A DNA stretch of 64,000 nucleotides, taken from contig CBDCYD010000015.1 in assembly GCA_965224045.1 (NCBI GenBank), positions 620,001 to 684,000 of the forward strand, read 5' to 3'. The notes under the pieces are model-generated. The model made no database searches. It was given only the letters and a program-made list of their open reading frames with translations, and was not told where the DNA came from. How positions within the stretch are numbered: the first letter of the stretch is position 1; each line of letters opens with the position of its first letter. The stretch comes from Tectiglobus sp965224045. GTDB taxonomy: Bacteria > Pseudomonadota > Alphaproteobacteria > Rhizobiales > Hyphomicrobiaceae. Below are positions 42,354 through 51,217 of this stretch, in pieces. The position numbers were made by a program, and so were the translations under genes.

Positions 42354-43442
42354 ATGCAATCTCACAACGACAACGACAACATTGAAACGGACAAGTTGAT
42401 CATGGACATGCGGCGCGACGGCTCGCAGATCCGACTGTTCCTGCCGCAAACGCCGGCGCCCGGCGAACTCACTGAGATCGCGCCAGGTCTCCTTTGGTTG
42501 AGGATGCCGCTGCCCCTGCGGCTCAACCACGTCAACATCTGGCTGCTCGAGGATGGCGATGGCTGGACGGCCGTCGACACCGGTGTGCGTCATGATTCGA
42601 CGTACCAGATCTGGGAAAATGTCACCGCCCGCCTTTTTCGCGGCAAGCCCTTGCGCCGGCTGGTTGCTACGCACGGGCATACCGATCACTGCGGTGTGGC
42701 CGCCTGGATGACCGAACGCTTTGATGTACCGTTCATGATCACGCTGACGGAGTGGCAATCGGCCCGCATCCGGGTGATCGACGAGGCACGGCCGATCTCC
42801 GAGCGCACAACGCATTTTGCCAAGGTCCATGACTGCGATGATGCGATGGTCGAGAGCTTCATTGCGCACCGTGCGCTCATGGCTCCGATGCTCGATGCAC
42901 AGCCGCGGTCGATAGAGCAGATCGGGGAGGGCGATACCCTCAATTTCGGCGGCCGTTCCTGGCAGGTGATGGTGTGCGGCGGACATGCCGATGCGCACGT
43001 CTCGCTTTATTGCGCAGAAGACGGCATCTTGATCGCAGGTGACCAGATCCTGCAGCGAATTTCGCCGATGATCGGTGTTTTTCCTGATCGTCCGAAAGGG
43101 AACCCTCTGGCGCAATACCTATCCTCCCTGCCGCGCTTTCTCGAATTGCCGTCCGACGTACTCGTGCTACCAGGCCATGGCGTGCCATTTCACGGCTTGC
43201 ATGTCCGAGTCGGAGAACTCAAGCAGCACCACGACGACCGACTGGCAGCACTGATGAGCCATCTCGGCCAACCGCGCAGCGCGTCCAGCTGCACGCGGTT
43301 CCTGTTCGAAAAGGCCGTTGCCGAGGGCCAGGCGCGCCTGGCGCTGGCCGAAACGCTGGCGCATCTCAACTATCTTATCGCCAAAGGCCAGGTCATTCGC
43401 TCGCACAATGGCGAAGGCCAGTTGTCTTTCGTCAAGAGCTAG
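42354..43442 (+). CDS. MBL fold metallo-hydrolase
   Basis: This 362-residue protein has a metallo-beta-lactamase fold with the metal motif THGHTDHCG, a third His in GGHADAH, the bridging Asp in AGDQIL and PGHG near the end of the domain, then a helical C-terminal part (about 285-362) as in lactonase/thioesterase-type proteins. The reaction could be hydrolysis of a lactone or CoA thioester. Start choice is soft: ATG at 42354 (AAGAG upstream) or 42402. It diverges from the TauD gene across 122 bp and is followed 49 bp later by a crotonase, suggesting CoA-thioester chemistry. Confidence 0.88.
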   Translation: MQSHNDNDNIETDKLIMDMRRDGSQIRLFLPQTPAPGELTEIAPGLLWLRMPLPLRLNHVNIWLLEDGDGWTAVDTGVRHDSTYQIWENVTARLFRGKPLRRLVATHGHTDHCGVAAWMTERFDVPFMITLTEWQSARIRVIDEARPISERTTHFAKVHDCDDAMVESFIAHRALMAPMLDAQPRSIEQIGEGDTLNFGGRSWQVMVCGGHADAHVSLYCAEDGILIAGDQILQRISPMIGVFPDRPKGNPLAQYLSSLPRFLELPSDVLVLPGHGVPFHGLHVRVGELKQHHDDRLAALMSHLGQPRSASSCTRFLFEKAVAEGQARLALAETLAHLNYLIAKGQVIRSHNGEGQLSFVKS

Positions 43443-43491
43443 GTTCAAATCACAGATTAGCCAGCATACTGCAAACGATGAGGTCACTGCC

Positions 43492-44319
43492 ATGACTGCA
43501 AGCGTTACAGCTGCGTCCCAAGAAAGCGAATTGCTCACGCAGCGCGAGAACGGCGTGTTGACGCTGACCTTCAACCGGCCCGAGGTGCGCAATGCCGTAA
43601 CGCCCTACATGCTCAATCGGCTTGGCGATGAACTGGCTGCGGCTGAACTCGACAACGAAATCGGATGTATTGTTTTGACCGGTGCCGGTGGTGCTTTTTG
43701 TGCCGGCGGCGATGTCAAAGCGATGGCGTCCGGCCACGCATCGGGTACGGAGATCGATCACGTCGCGCGGATGGAGCGCCAGCGCGCCGATCAGAGGCGC
43801 ACGTCACTTCGGCTTTACGAGATGTCGAAACCGACGATTGCCATGTTGCCGGGTGCCACGGCGGGTGCAGGTTTTTCTCTGGCCTTGTCTTGCGACCTGC
43901 GCGTGGCGTCCGAGACGGCGGTCATGACGACGGCGTTTGCGAAGGTCGGGCTTACCGGTGACTACGGCGGCACGTACCTGCTGACGCAACTTGTCGGGCC
44001 GGCAAAGGCCCGCGAGTTGTACCTCCTGGCCGACCGGATCGACATGGCGGAAGCGCAGCGGCTCGGCATCGTCAACTGGGTCGTGCCGCCCGATCAACTG
44101 GCAGCCAAGACACGCGAGGTCGCAGAACGCCTGGCCAATGGCCCGCGCGTTGCCCTGCGCCTGATCAAAGAAAATCTCAACCGGGCGCTGAAGTCGACGT
44201 TCGCCGAATGCCTGGACGGTGAGAGTGCCGGCATGGCGGAGGCGCGCCGGACCGAAGATCATCGCGAAGCGGCGGCTGCGTTCGCCGAAAAGCGCACGCC
44301 CGTGTTCAAGGGGCGCTAG
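43492..44319 (+). CDS. Enoyl-CoA hydratase/isomerase family protein
   Basis: This 275-residue crotonase-fold protein has FNRPEVRNAV, the oxyanion-hole GAFCAGGDVKAM and PGATAGAGFSLALSCDLRVA. The first hydratase glutamate is replaced (AFAKVGLTGDYGG), with Asp in GDYGG instead, while a later Glu is present in ARELYLL. This arrangement is seen in isomerase-type members such as PaaG-like enzymes. GAGG precedes the ATG at 43492. It is the second gene after the MBL protein. The stop codon lies at the very left end of the palindromic element 44319-44376. Confidence 0.9.
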   Translation: MTASVTAASQESELLTQRENGVLTLTFNRPEVRNAVTPYMLNRLGDELAAAELDNEIGCIVLTGAGGAFCAGGDVKAMASGHASGTEIDHVARMERQRADQRRTSLRLYEMSKPTIAMLPGATAGAGFSLALSCDLRVASETAVMTTAFAKVGLTGDYGGTYLLTQLVGPAKARELYLLADRIDMAEAQRLGIVNWVVPPDQLAAKTREVAERLANGPRVALRLIKENLNRALKSTFAECLDGESAGMAEARRTEDHREAAAAFAEKRTPVFKGR

Positions 44320-44376
44320 AGCAACCTGCGTCAATTCGGAGTCGGTCCGATTCCGAATTGAAGCAGAAAGTTGCTC
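44319..44376. repeat. 58-bp long imperfect palindrome (REP-like element)
   Basis: Nested arms pair as GAGCAAC (44319-44325) with GTTGCTC (44370-44376), CTGC (44326-44329) with GCAG (44363-44366), and TCAATTCGGA (44331-44340) with TCCGAATTGA (44352-44361). The core GTCGG-T-CCGAT also pairs apart from one G-T wobble. No T-run follows, so it is not an ordinary terminator. Palindromes of this kind, starting right at a stop codon, resemble intergenic palindromic repeats scattered in Rhizobiales genomes. No second copy was found in this window. Confidence 0.8.
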
Positions 44377-44450
44377 GATTGTTTAGAGGCGCTCATCTTT
44401 GTGCCTTGAATTGGAGGCGCGACAGCGGTTCCAACTTGAGGCACGATGAT

Positions 44451-45938
44451 CTAGGGGTTGATCGCTACGGCAAGGCGCCGCTCGGCAGCGTTACGGCCGG
44501 CGATGCGCCCGAAGACGGCACCGCGCAAGACCGACGTTGCGCCAGTGTAGACGCCATAGTAGAGCCCCATGGTTTCGCCGGCCGCATAAAGGCCGGGCAT
44601 AACCTCGCCGTCGGTGTTGACGACGCGTGCACCCGGGTCGACCTTGAGCCCGCCAAACGTAAAACAATTGCCGCACATGATCGGAAACGCCATGAACGGC
44701 GGCGTCGCGATTGGGCGCGACCAGTTCGACTTGCGTGGCGCATAGCCCGCCGATGTCGCGAGGCCATCCGTTTCGAGCGGCTTGAATTCACCGGTATCAG
44801 GACAGGCCGCATTGAAGGCGATCACCGTCTGTGCAAGCGCGTCGCCGGAAACATCAATCTTTGCAGCTAGTTCTGCAAGCGTTTCGGCGCGTATCGGCGG
44901 CACATTGGAACGCACGGCGCGCTGCCAATTCGGCACATCGTCGATGGCGGCATCGAAAATGACATATGCAATGCTGCCGGGCTGGCGGTGAATGATGCGG
45001 GTGATCCCTTCGTAAGTCGCATCGACCGTGGCCGGTGCCTCGTCGATGAAGCGCTCGCCATTGCTATTCACCAGAATGCCGTAGTTGAAAATGAGTACGA
45101 CGGGTTCCGGCGCGCCAGAGCGCGGATCGAGCGGCTCGGCGTGGAACTGGCCAAAGTCTCCGCACGGCGCAGCGCCAGCCGCGAGCGCAGCGCGCAAGCC
45201 TTCGCCCTTGTTGTAATAGCCACCACGCGCGACAGGGCGCAAGTGACCCGCGGCCGGGCCCAGATAGTGCGTCAGCATTTCCGGATTGCCTTCAAAGCCG
45301 CCACAGGCAAGGACGACGTTTGGTGCCGTCAGGGTGGTGCGGCGATTGTCCTTTGTGGAGACGTCGACGCCGGTAGTGCGACCGTCCCCGTCAAAAGTTA
45401 GATTGCGCATCGTGGTATCGTACCGGATGTCGATGCCCATGCGTTCGGCAGCGGCGGCCAGTGCCTCAACAAGGGCAAGGCCGCCGCCAATCGGAGCGAG
45501 ACGGGTGGTACAGGTGGTGATCAGATAGCTCGGCAGGAAATCGAAGCGGACGCCAAAGCCTTTCAGCCACTGCAATGTCGGGCCGGCCGCCTCCGCGAAC
45601 GTGGCGATCACGTCCGGATCCGCAAAAGGCAGGACCCTGGCAAGCGGCGAGCGGGCGGCAAAATCTGCGGCGGTCTCCTGCACGAGGACGGGGTCGATAT
45701 GATAGCCAGCGTTGGCGGCGAAGTGAGCTTCGAAGTCATCGGCAACTTCGGTTTCGCTCTTCATGCGCATGAACGCTTCCGTCCAGCGCGTGTTGCCGCC
45801 ACGATCCTGCCTGGGTGCACGCTCAAGGAGCGTTACGGCGGCGCCGGCCTCGGCCGCCGAGACGGCCGCTGAAAGACCGGCAATGCCGCAACCGACGACG
45901 ATCACGTCGGCGTTCGTCCTTTGCTGCCGTCCCGCCAT
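44451..45938 (-). CDS. FAD-dependent oxidoreductase (fumarate reductase/TcuA-like flavoprotein)
   Basis: This 495-residue flavoprotein has the dinucleotide motif DVIVVGCGIAGLSAAVSAAEAG, an ERAPRQDRGGNTRWT segment, VVLACGGFEGNPEM and the C-terminal GGLKVDPGARV...MPGLYAAGETMG block of the FAD_binding_2 family. The pattern resembles tricarballylate dehydrogenase TcuA and 3-ketosteroid dehydrogenase-like proteins. It is cytoplasmic without a heme domain. The ATG at 45938 is preferred over a GTG at 45947; GAGG lies 8 bases upstream. The gene stands alone on its strand. A TcuB-type electron-transfer partner is not adjacent. Confidence 0.88.
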   Translation of the reverse strand: MAGRQQRTNADVIVVGCGIAGLSAAVSAAEAGAAVTLLERAPRQDRGGNTRWTEAFMRMKSETEVADDFEAHFAANAGYHIDPVLVQETAADFAARSPLARVLPFADPDVIATFAEAAGPTLQWLKGFGVRFDFLPSYLITTCTTRLAPIGGGLALVEALAAAAERMGIDIRYDTTMRNLTFDGDGRTTGVDVSTKDNRRTTLTAPNVVLACGGFEGNPEMLTHYLGPAAGHLRPVARGGYYNKGEGLRAALAAGAAPCGDFGQFHAEPLDPRSGAPEPVVLIFNYGILVNSNGERFIDEAPATVDATYEGITRIIHRQPGSIAYVIFDAAIDDVPNWQRAVRSNVPPIRAETLAELAAKIDVSGDALAQTVIAFNAACPDTGEFKPLETDGLATSAGYAPRKSNWSRPIATPPFMAFPIMCGNCFTFGGLKVDPGARVVNTDGEVMPGLYAAGETMGLYYGVYTGATSVLRGAVFGRIAGRNAAERRLAVAINP

Positions 45939-46158
45939 GTCCTTCACCTCTATCGGTAGTCGCGACTGACGCGCGCAACGATAGCCGAGAGTGCAGCGGG
46001 TTGCACAGCGCTAAAGCGCGTCGCAAAAAATGCGCCTCCCTTCGGGTTTCATTGCCTCACGCCGCTATGCGCGCTGCGCGCGGCGGCTCCGGCGGGGCGG
46101 CCATTCGGCCGGGTCGCGTTGCTCCCTTATGAGTGAACTCGTCTTGCTGCGACATGCC

Positions 46159-47490
46159 TTAGGCAAACGGTGCAAGCTTGAGGATAAGGGCAAGGCCGGC
46201 TGCAATCGCGAGGACGGACGCAATGCCCCAGTGGCGGGCCAACAGCAGATAACCGCTGACGGCGGCAAGTGCCGCGACCTGCCAGTCGAGCGTCGTCAAA
46301 TCCGGCACCCAGAGTTTCAGGATGCCCGCTTGCGTGTGTGTCACGGTCTTAAAAAAGACGTGCAGGCCAAACCACAGCGCCAGGTTCAGGATGACGCCGA
46401 CTACGGCGGCAGTGATCGCCGACAACGCTCCCTTGAGGCGCGGCTGGGCATTGATCCAGTCGATGTAGGGTGCGCCGACGAAGATCCAGAGGAAGCAGGG
46501 CGCAAAAGTCGCCCACAGCGCCACCGCGGCACCGGCAAGCCCCATGATCCAGGCCGTGCCGCCGCCGTGTTGATACGCTGCGAGATAGCCGACGAACTCG
46601 GTCACCAGGATGAGCGGGCCTGGTGTCGTCTCAGCAAGGCCGAGGCCATCCATCATCTGGCCTGCCTCGAGCCATTGATAATGGACAACGGCGTCCTGGC
46701 CCATGTAGGCGAGCACGGCATACGCGCCGCCAAAGGTCACAACCGCGAGTTTGGAGAAAAACAGTCCCAGCTGGCTCAGCACGTGGCCGGAACCCAGTGC
46801 CGCAAACACCGCCGCCAACGGCAGGAACCAGATGCACAACCACAGCGCGGCGGTGCCGAGTGTACCGGAAATCCCGGCACCAAAACCGGAGCTTGCCGCG
46901 ACCGCGGCCCGATCGCTCCCGTCATCCGCGAGGCGAGCATAGCCCCACACCGCCGCCAGCAGCACAATCATCGGAAACGGCAGCGCCAGGAAGAAAATGG
47001 CAATGAAGGACAACCCGGCAATCAACCAGTGCTCGGGGTGCTTCAGCGCACGTTTGGCGATGCGCAACAGGGCTTCGATGACGATGACGAAAACAGCCGC
47101 CTTAATACCGAAAAAGAGCGCCTCGACGAGCGGCAGGTTGCCGTAGGCGGCATAGATCATCGACAGCGCGAGGACGATCAGTGCGCCCGGCAGCACGAAC
47201 AGCAGACCGGCCCACAAACCGCCAACGACACCGTGCAGGCGCCATCCGGCATAGGTTGCAAGCTGCATCGCCTCGGGGCCCGGCAGGAGCATGCAGAACC
47301 CCAGTGCGTTGAGGAATTGGCGCTCCGACAGCCATTTGCGCTCATCGACGATCGTGCGATGCATCAGCGCAATTTGCGCGGTCGGGCCGCCAAACGAGAG
47401 GATCCCGATCTTGGCCCAGATACGCACCGCTTGCCAAAGCGAGAGCGCTTGCGGTGCTGCAGGTGCCGCGTCCAACCGTGTCTCACTCAC
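46159..47490 (-). CDS. chrA: Chromate transporter, two-domain CHR family
   Basis: The 443-residue membrane protein has two homologous CHR halves: ILSFGGPTAQIALMHRTIVDE in the first and VVTFGGAYAVLAYM...TTPGPLILVTEFVGY in the second, with about ten to twelve hydrophobic helices. ChrA exports chromate across the inner membrane. A GTG at 47490 with GGGAGAA 7 bases upstream is my preferred start, 16 bp after chrB. An ATG at 47514 would overlap the chrB end by 8 bp. chrB lies immediately upstream on the same strand, giving a standard chromate-resistance pair. Confidence 0.93.
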   Translation of the reverse strand: MSETRLDAAPAAPQALSLWQAVRIWAKIGILSFGGPTAQIALMHRTIVDERKWLSERQFLNALGFCMLLPGPEAMQLATYAGWRLHGVVGGLWAGLLFVLPGALIVLALSMIYAAYGNLPLVEALFFGIKAAVFVIVIEALLRIAKRALKHPEHWLIAGLSFIAIFFLALPFPMIVLLAAVWGYARLADDGSDRAAVAASSGFGAGISGTLGTAALWLCIWFLPLAAVFAALGSGHVLSQLGLFFSKLAVVTFGGAYAVLAYMGQDAVVHYQWLEAGQMMDGLGLAETTPGPLILVTEFVGYLAAYQHGGGTAWIMGLAGAAVALWATFAPCFLWIFVGAPYIDWINAQPRLKGALSAITAAVVGVILNLALWFGLHVFFKTVTHTQAGILKLWVPDLTTLDWQVAALAAVSGYLLLARHWGIASVLAIAAGLALILKLAPFA

Positions 47491-47506
47491 AGATCTTTCT
47501 CCCGCA

Positions 47507-48331
47507 CTACGCATTGCCCGTTGCCAACGCGGCCGGCCAATCGTGTCCCTCGCTCGTGGCATCGCGGCACCAGCGATAGTAGGCGTCATAGAGCGTCATT
47601 CCAGCGCTCAGTTGGGCGAGGTCGTCACGATACATGCGCGACAAACCAAGCGAGGCGGCAAGCAGGCCGGCGGCTTCGGGAGCGAGGTCGTGGCGGTTGG
47701 TGTCAGCGCCGCGTACGATGGTTGCCAGATGCGCGAGATGCGGCGTTTCCAACCCGAACTCCTCGATCATGGTGTCGAACGTGCAGCGCTCGCCGCGATG
47801 GCTCCAGAAAACATCCTCGATATCAAACGGGGTCGCGCTGAAACGCTCGGCGACGTCCAGGACTTCCGTCGGGGCGACAAACAGGAACTGCGCTCTCGGG
47901 TCGACGAAGCGGCGTATCAACCACGGGCATGCGATGCGATCGACCTTGGGGCGGTGCCGTGTCACCCAAACCGTTCGACCATCGCCATCGGGGCCTGGCA
48001 GGCATGCCGTGCGGAGTAGCGGCTGGCCGGCCTCACGCCAGGCAACGATGCCGCCCGCGAGCGTTTCCGCTAGAACGCCGCCATCGCGCAGGATGGCCGC
48101 TACGCCCTGACTTAGCTTTCTCCCTTTGTGGCAGATAACGACTGCGCGCCTCCCGGCGAGGCGCTCGACCAGGTCACCAACCCGATTGTAGGGGTGGCGA
48201 AAGGAGCCGGGAACCAGCCGGGGATCGGCAGCGAAGTCCTCGTCGATGCAAACATCGACAAGAACCGGCGCATCGGGCGTGCCGATCAATCGGGCAAGCT
48301 GACTGACGGTGATTTCGGTTGGAGACGGCAT
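47507..48331 (-). CDS. chrB: Sulfurtransferase/chromate resistance protein (rhodanese + ChrB domain)
   Basis: This 274-residue protein has an N-terminal rhodanese-like domain (about 8-110) with the active-site-like Cys in VVICHKGRKLSQGVA. A ChrB-type domain follows with VTRHRPKVDRIACPWLIRRFVDP and GERCTFDTMIEEFGL. ChrB is described as a chromate-responsive regulator or resistance factor; the rhodanese fusion is a known variant. GGGAGGA lies 6 bases before the ATG at 48331; the open frame to 48409 is not family-like. The direct downstream neighbour is chrA. Confidence 0.92.
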   Translation of the reverse strand: MPSPTEITVSQLARLIGTPDAPVLVDVCIDEDFAADPRLVPGSFRHPYNRVGDLVERLAGRRAVVICHKGRKLSQGVAAILRDGGVLAETLAGGIVAWREAGQPLLRTACLPGPDGDGRTVWVTRHRPKVDRIACPWLIRRFVDPRAQFLFVAPTEVLDVAERFSATPFDIEDVFWSHRGERCTFDTMIEEFGLETPHLAHLATIVRGADTNRHDLAPEAAGLLAASLGLSRMYRDDLAQLSAGMTLYDAYYRWCRDATSEGHDWPAALATGNA

Positions 48332-48505
48332 GCGCGTCCTCCCTCTTTCGGATCGAGGTTCGGAGCGCGATCGTTCGGCTGGCGCCTCACGGGGTGGTCG
48401 CGGTTGCACCCCATCGGGCCAAAAGAGCCCGCTTGCCCGAGATTGTCAAGTTGTCGTGCGGCGAGAGGGAAGACCGCTGCTGAATTCCCGGCCCTGCGAG
48501 CGGCT

Positions 48506-49201
48506 TCAGCTGCGACGCGCTTCGCGCTCCGACTCATCGGATTTCAGATCAGCGAGAACGGTTTCGCCAGCGATCATGCGCTGGCCGACAGAGACCAACG
48601 CGACGCGGTGTTCTGGCAGATAGACATCAACGCGGCTGCCGAAGCGGATCAAACCAAAGCGCTGGCCGACGCCGACAGTATCGCCTTCGCCCGCGAACGT
48701 GACGATGCGGCGTGAGATCATGCCGGCGATCTGGAGAACGGCGATCTCCGCGCCACTCGGGGTTTCGATGACGAGGCCCCGGCGTTCGTTGTCGTCGCTT
48801 GCCTTGTCGTCCGAGGCCCGCAGAAAAGCTCCCGGGACATAAACCGAGCGCGTGATGCGCCCGGCAACCGGTGCGCGATTGATGTGCATGTCGAACAGCG
48901 AAAGGAAAATCGAGACGCGAACCCGCTCGCCGCCATCCATGCCAAGTTCCGGCGGCGGCGTGACCTTCTCGATCGTCGCGACCCGGCCGTCGGACGGCGC
49001 AATAACGAGACCTTCGCGCAAAGGTGTTACCCGGTCCGGGTCACGGAAGAAGTAAGCGATCCAAGCTGTAAGAATGGCGCATATCCAGCCAACCGGCGGC
49101 CAGACCAGAAAAAACAGGATTGTCAGCCCGAGGCCCACTGCGAGGAATTTATGACCATCGCGATGGATTGGCACGAACACATCCGCAATCGAATCCAACA
49201 C
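48506..49201 (-). CDS. psd: Phosphatidylserine decarboxylase proenzyme
   Basis: The product of about 231 residues matches the small rhizobial Psd type: VPIHRDGHKF at the start, two membrane helices, YFFRDPDR, IAPSDGRV, FLSLFDMHINRAP, and the self-cleavage site GLIRFGSRVDV, where Gly-Ser yields the pyruvoyl group. It makes phosphatidylethanolamine at the inner membrane. No ATG is available. GTG at 49201 with AGGCGGA upstream gives the usual length, and GTG 49219 or TTG 49225 are alternatives. pssA, usual next to psd in rhizobia, is not downstream here; chrB is. Confidence 0.93.
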   Translation of the reverse strand: MLDSIADVFVPIHRDGHKFLAVGLGLTILFFLVWPPVGWICAILTAWIAYFFRDPDRVTPLREGLVIAPSDGRVATIEKVTPPPELGMDGGERVRVSIFLSLFDMHINRAPVAGRITRSVYVPGAFLRASDDKASDDNERRGLVIETPSGAEIAVLQIAGMISRRIVTFAGEGDTVGVGQRFGLIRFGSRVDVYLPEHRVALVSVGQRMIAGETVLADLKSDESEREARRS

Positions 49202-49342
49202 CCCGTATCCGCCTGCCACAGCCAATCTCCGGTTTGCGTTGCCCGCTCATCGCCATGCCGGCCACCGTGCGCCGAACCGCAAGATCTCTACCGAAGGACA
49301 CGGCTGCCGGTTGATGGTTCGGCAGGCCATTGTGAGTGTTGT

Positions 49343-50812
49343 TCACTCGATCGGCAAGGCGACGAAACGCAAATTTCCCTTGTTATCTTCGACACGCAAG
49401 AGAATTGCCTTGCGTTGGCGCTGGGTCACGCGCCTGATCGCCGCCCTTATGTCCACCATCTTGAACACCGGCTGCTGGTCGGCCTCGACGATGACGTCGC
49501 CAACGCGGATTTCCTTCTCGGCCGCCTTGCTCGACGGGTCCACCTTTTGCACAACAAGCCCGCGCACCTTGGCGCCGAGCTTGAACTTTTTGCGCAGTTC
49601 CTCATTGAGCGGCGCCAAGGCGAGGCCAAGCAGTGGCTTTCCGGCGTTAGCATCCGGTTTGCCGGGCTTCTTGGGATCGCTCTTCTTTGCGGACTTGCCC
49701 GTTCCCTCTTCGAGACGGCCGATGACGACGTTGAGCGTCATCGGTTTGCCCTTGCGCATGATTTCTACCGCCACGGTCTTGCCCTCGCCCGTACGTGCGA
49801 CGATGCGGGGAAGAGCGCGGACGTTTGCAACGTCGCGGCCGTCAAATCGCACAATGACGTCGCCCGCCTTGAGGCCGCCGGTATCGGCCGGTGAATCGGG
49901 CCGAACGGCGGAGATCAGCGCGCCACGCCGGTCGGGCACGCCGAGTGAGCTTGCGATGTCTTCCGTGATCGACTGGATGTTGACCCCAAGCCACCCGCGG
50001 CGCGTTTCACCGAATTTCTCCAACTGCTCGATGACCGGTACGGCGACGTCGGCCGGCACGGCAAAGCCGATGCCGATCGAGCCACCGGTTGTCGAAATGA
50101 TCGCCGTATTGATGCCAATCACGTCGCCGTCCATGTTGAACAGCGGGCCGCCCGAGTTGCCACGGTTGATGGCGGCATCGGTCTGCAGATAGTCGTCATA
50201 AGGACCGGACTGGATATCGCGCTGCTTGGCGGAAATGATGCCAATGCTGACTGAACCGCCAAGGCCAAACGGATTGCCAATGGCCAAAACCCAATCGCCA
50301 ACTTCAAGCCGGTCCGACGAACCGAACTTGACCGACTTAAGGGGCTTCTTGGGCGTCACCTTGAGCAGCGCGAGATCGGTCTTGGGGTCGCGGCCGACAA
50401 CCTTGTCGACGCGCAACTTGCTACCATCATTGAAGTTGACGGTAATTTCGTCGGCGCCTTCGATGACGTGATTGTTGGTGACGATCAGGCCGTTCTCGCC
50501 ATCAATGACGAACCCCGAACCAAGCGACGAGGCTTTGCGCGAGCGCGGCGGGCGTTTGCCCTTCTTGTCGAAGAAGTCCTTGAAGAGATCCTGGAAGGGG
50601 GAGCCATCCGGCACCTTCGGCAGTGGTACGCCCGTGGGTCCCTTGATCTTCTGCGACGTCGAGATGTTGACCACGGCTGCACTCAGGCGCTTTGCGAGAG
50701 GGGCAACGGAGCGGGGGCCCTGTGCCTCTGCCGTCGTGCAAACAAGAATGGCCGCGAGGAGCAAGATCGGCGACAACAAAAACGTGCGGAGATCTCGACC
50801 TGCGGTCGTCAT
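49343..50812 (-). CDS. degP: Periplasmic DegP/HtrA (Do) serine protease
   Basis: The 489-residue protein has a signal peptide (FLLSPILLLAAILVCTTAEA, cleavage near AEAQ), the trypsin-like domain with His115 (NNHVIEG), Asp146 (KTDLALL) and Ser220 (RGNSGGPL), and two PDZ domains. A Lys-rich linker (about 365-385) separates the PDZ domains. It degrades and refolds misfolded periplasmic proteins. The ATG at 50812 directly precedes the signal peptide; Shine-Dalgarno is weak. It lies downstream of DUF2065, hflC and hflK on the same strand, a usual alphaproteobacterial order, with 219 bp before it holding a palindrome (50940-50951). Confidence 0.95.
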   Translation of the reverse strand: MTTAGRDLRTFLLSPILLLAAILVCTTAEAQGPRSVAPLAKRLSAAVVNISTSQKIKGPTGVPLPKVPDGSPFQDLFKDFFDKKGKRPPRSRKASSLGSGFVIDGENGLIVTNNHVIEGADEITVNFNDGSKLRVDKVVGRDPKTDLALLKVTPKKPLKSVKFGSSDRLEVGDWVLAIGNPFGLGGSVSIGIISAKQRDIQSGPYDDYLQTDAAINRGNSGGPLFNMDGDVIGINTAIISTTGGSIGIGFAVPADVAVPVIEQLEKFGETRRGWLGVNIQSITEDIASSLGVPDRRGALISAVRPDSPADTGGLKAGDVIVRFDGRDVANVRALPRIVARTGEGKTVAVEIMRKGKPMTLNVVIGRLEEGTGKSAKKSDPKKPGKPDANAGKPLLGLALAPLNEELRKKFKLGAKVRGLVVQKVDPSSKAAEKEIRVGDVIVEADQQPVFKMVDIRAAIRRVTQRQRKAILLRVEDNKGNLRFVALPIE

Positions 50813-50939
50813 GAGGGAAATTCGAGCAGCCACGGTCTGCACCTGTCTTGTCCGTTCCGTAAGGGGATTTCGGGCGCCTGACCCGACATTCCCGTTCAAT
50901 GTCCAACTGGCCCCCATTTCATGGCCTGGCCGTGGCATG

Positions 50940-50951
50940 TGTCAATTGACA
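50940..50951. promoter_or_regulatory. 12-bp palindrome upstream of degP
   Basis: TGTCAATTGACA is a perfect palindrome 128 bp before the degP start. Read on the minus strand it contains TTGACA, a consensus -35 element. A 9-bp direct repeat (CGGGAATGT on the minus strand) flanks it at 50886-50894 and 50959-50967. A stress promoter with an operator would fit, but no -10 is certain. Confidence 0.35.
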
Positions 50952-51031
50952 TTACATAACATTCCCGCGGCGGGCGGTTGGACCAAAAAATAGCTATGCC
51001 GGGCAGCATCGCGTTGACGAGCACGCCCGGG

Positions 51032-51217
51032 CTAGCCCCGTATGGCCCAGACAATCGCAACGCCGGCCGCCATGGCGAGCGCACCAGCGGTTCGCATGGC
51101 CTGCTGCGGCGTTTCCGCCGCCGCAATGAGCAGGCGTAACGCCAGCCCCGGAAAGGCTGCCCATAACAGCCCCTCGATCACGAGGACCAGCCCGAAGCCG
51201 ACGATTAGATCGTTCAT
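51032..51217 (-). CDS. DUF2065 small membrane protein
   Basis: This 61-residue protein has two hydrophobic helices (about 4-24 and 42-58) and the DUF2065 (YjeT-like) pattern GLVLVIEGLLWAAFPG...TAGALAMAAGVAIVW. It starts inside the hflC stop (ATGA overlap, 51214-51217), so it is translationally coupled to hflC. Family members sit beside hflKC in many proteobacteria, including E. coli YjeT. Function is unknown; association with the HflKC-FtsH membrane complex is a reasonable guess. Confidence 0.9.
   Translation of the reverse strand: MNDLIVGFGLVLVIEGLLWAAFPGLALRLLIAAAETPQQAMRTAGALAMAAGVAIVWAIRG

Noticed and set aside
46030..47841. Plus-strand open frame of 603 codons opposite chrA/chrB
   Set aside because: It is antisense to the clear ChrA and ChrB proteins, has low-complexity Arg/Gln-rich content and no domain; it arises from GC-rich codon use.
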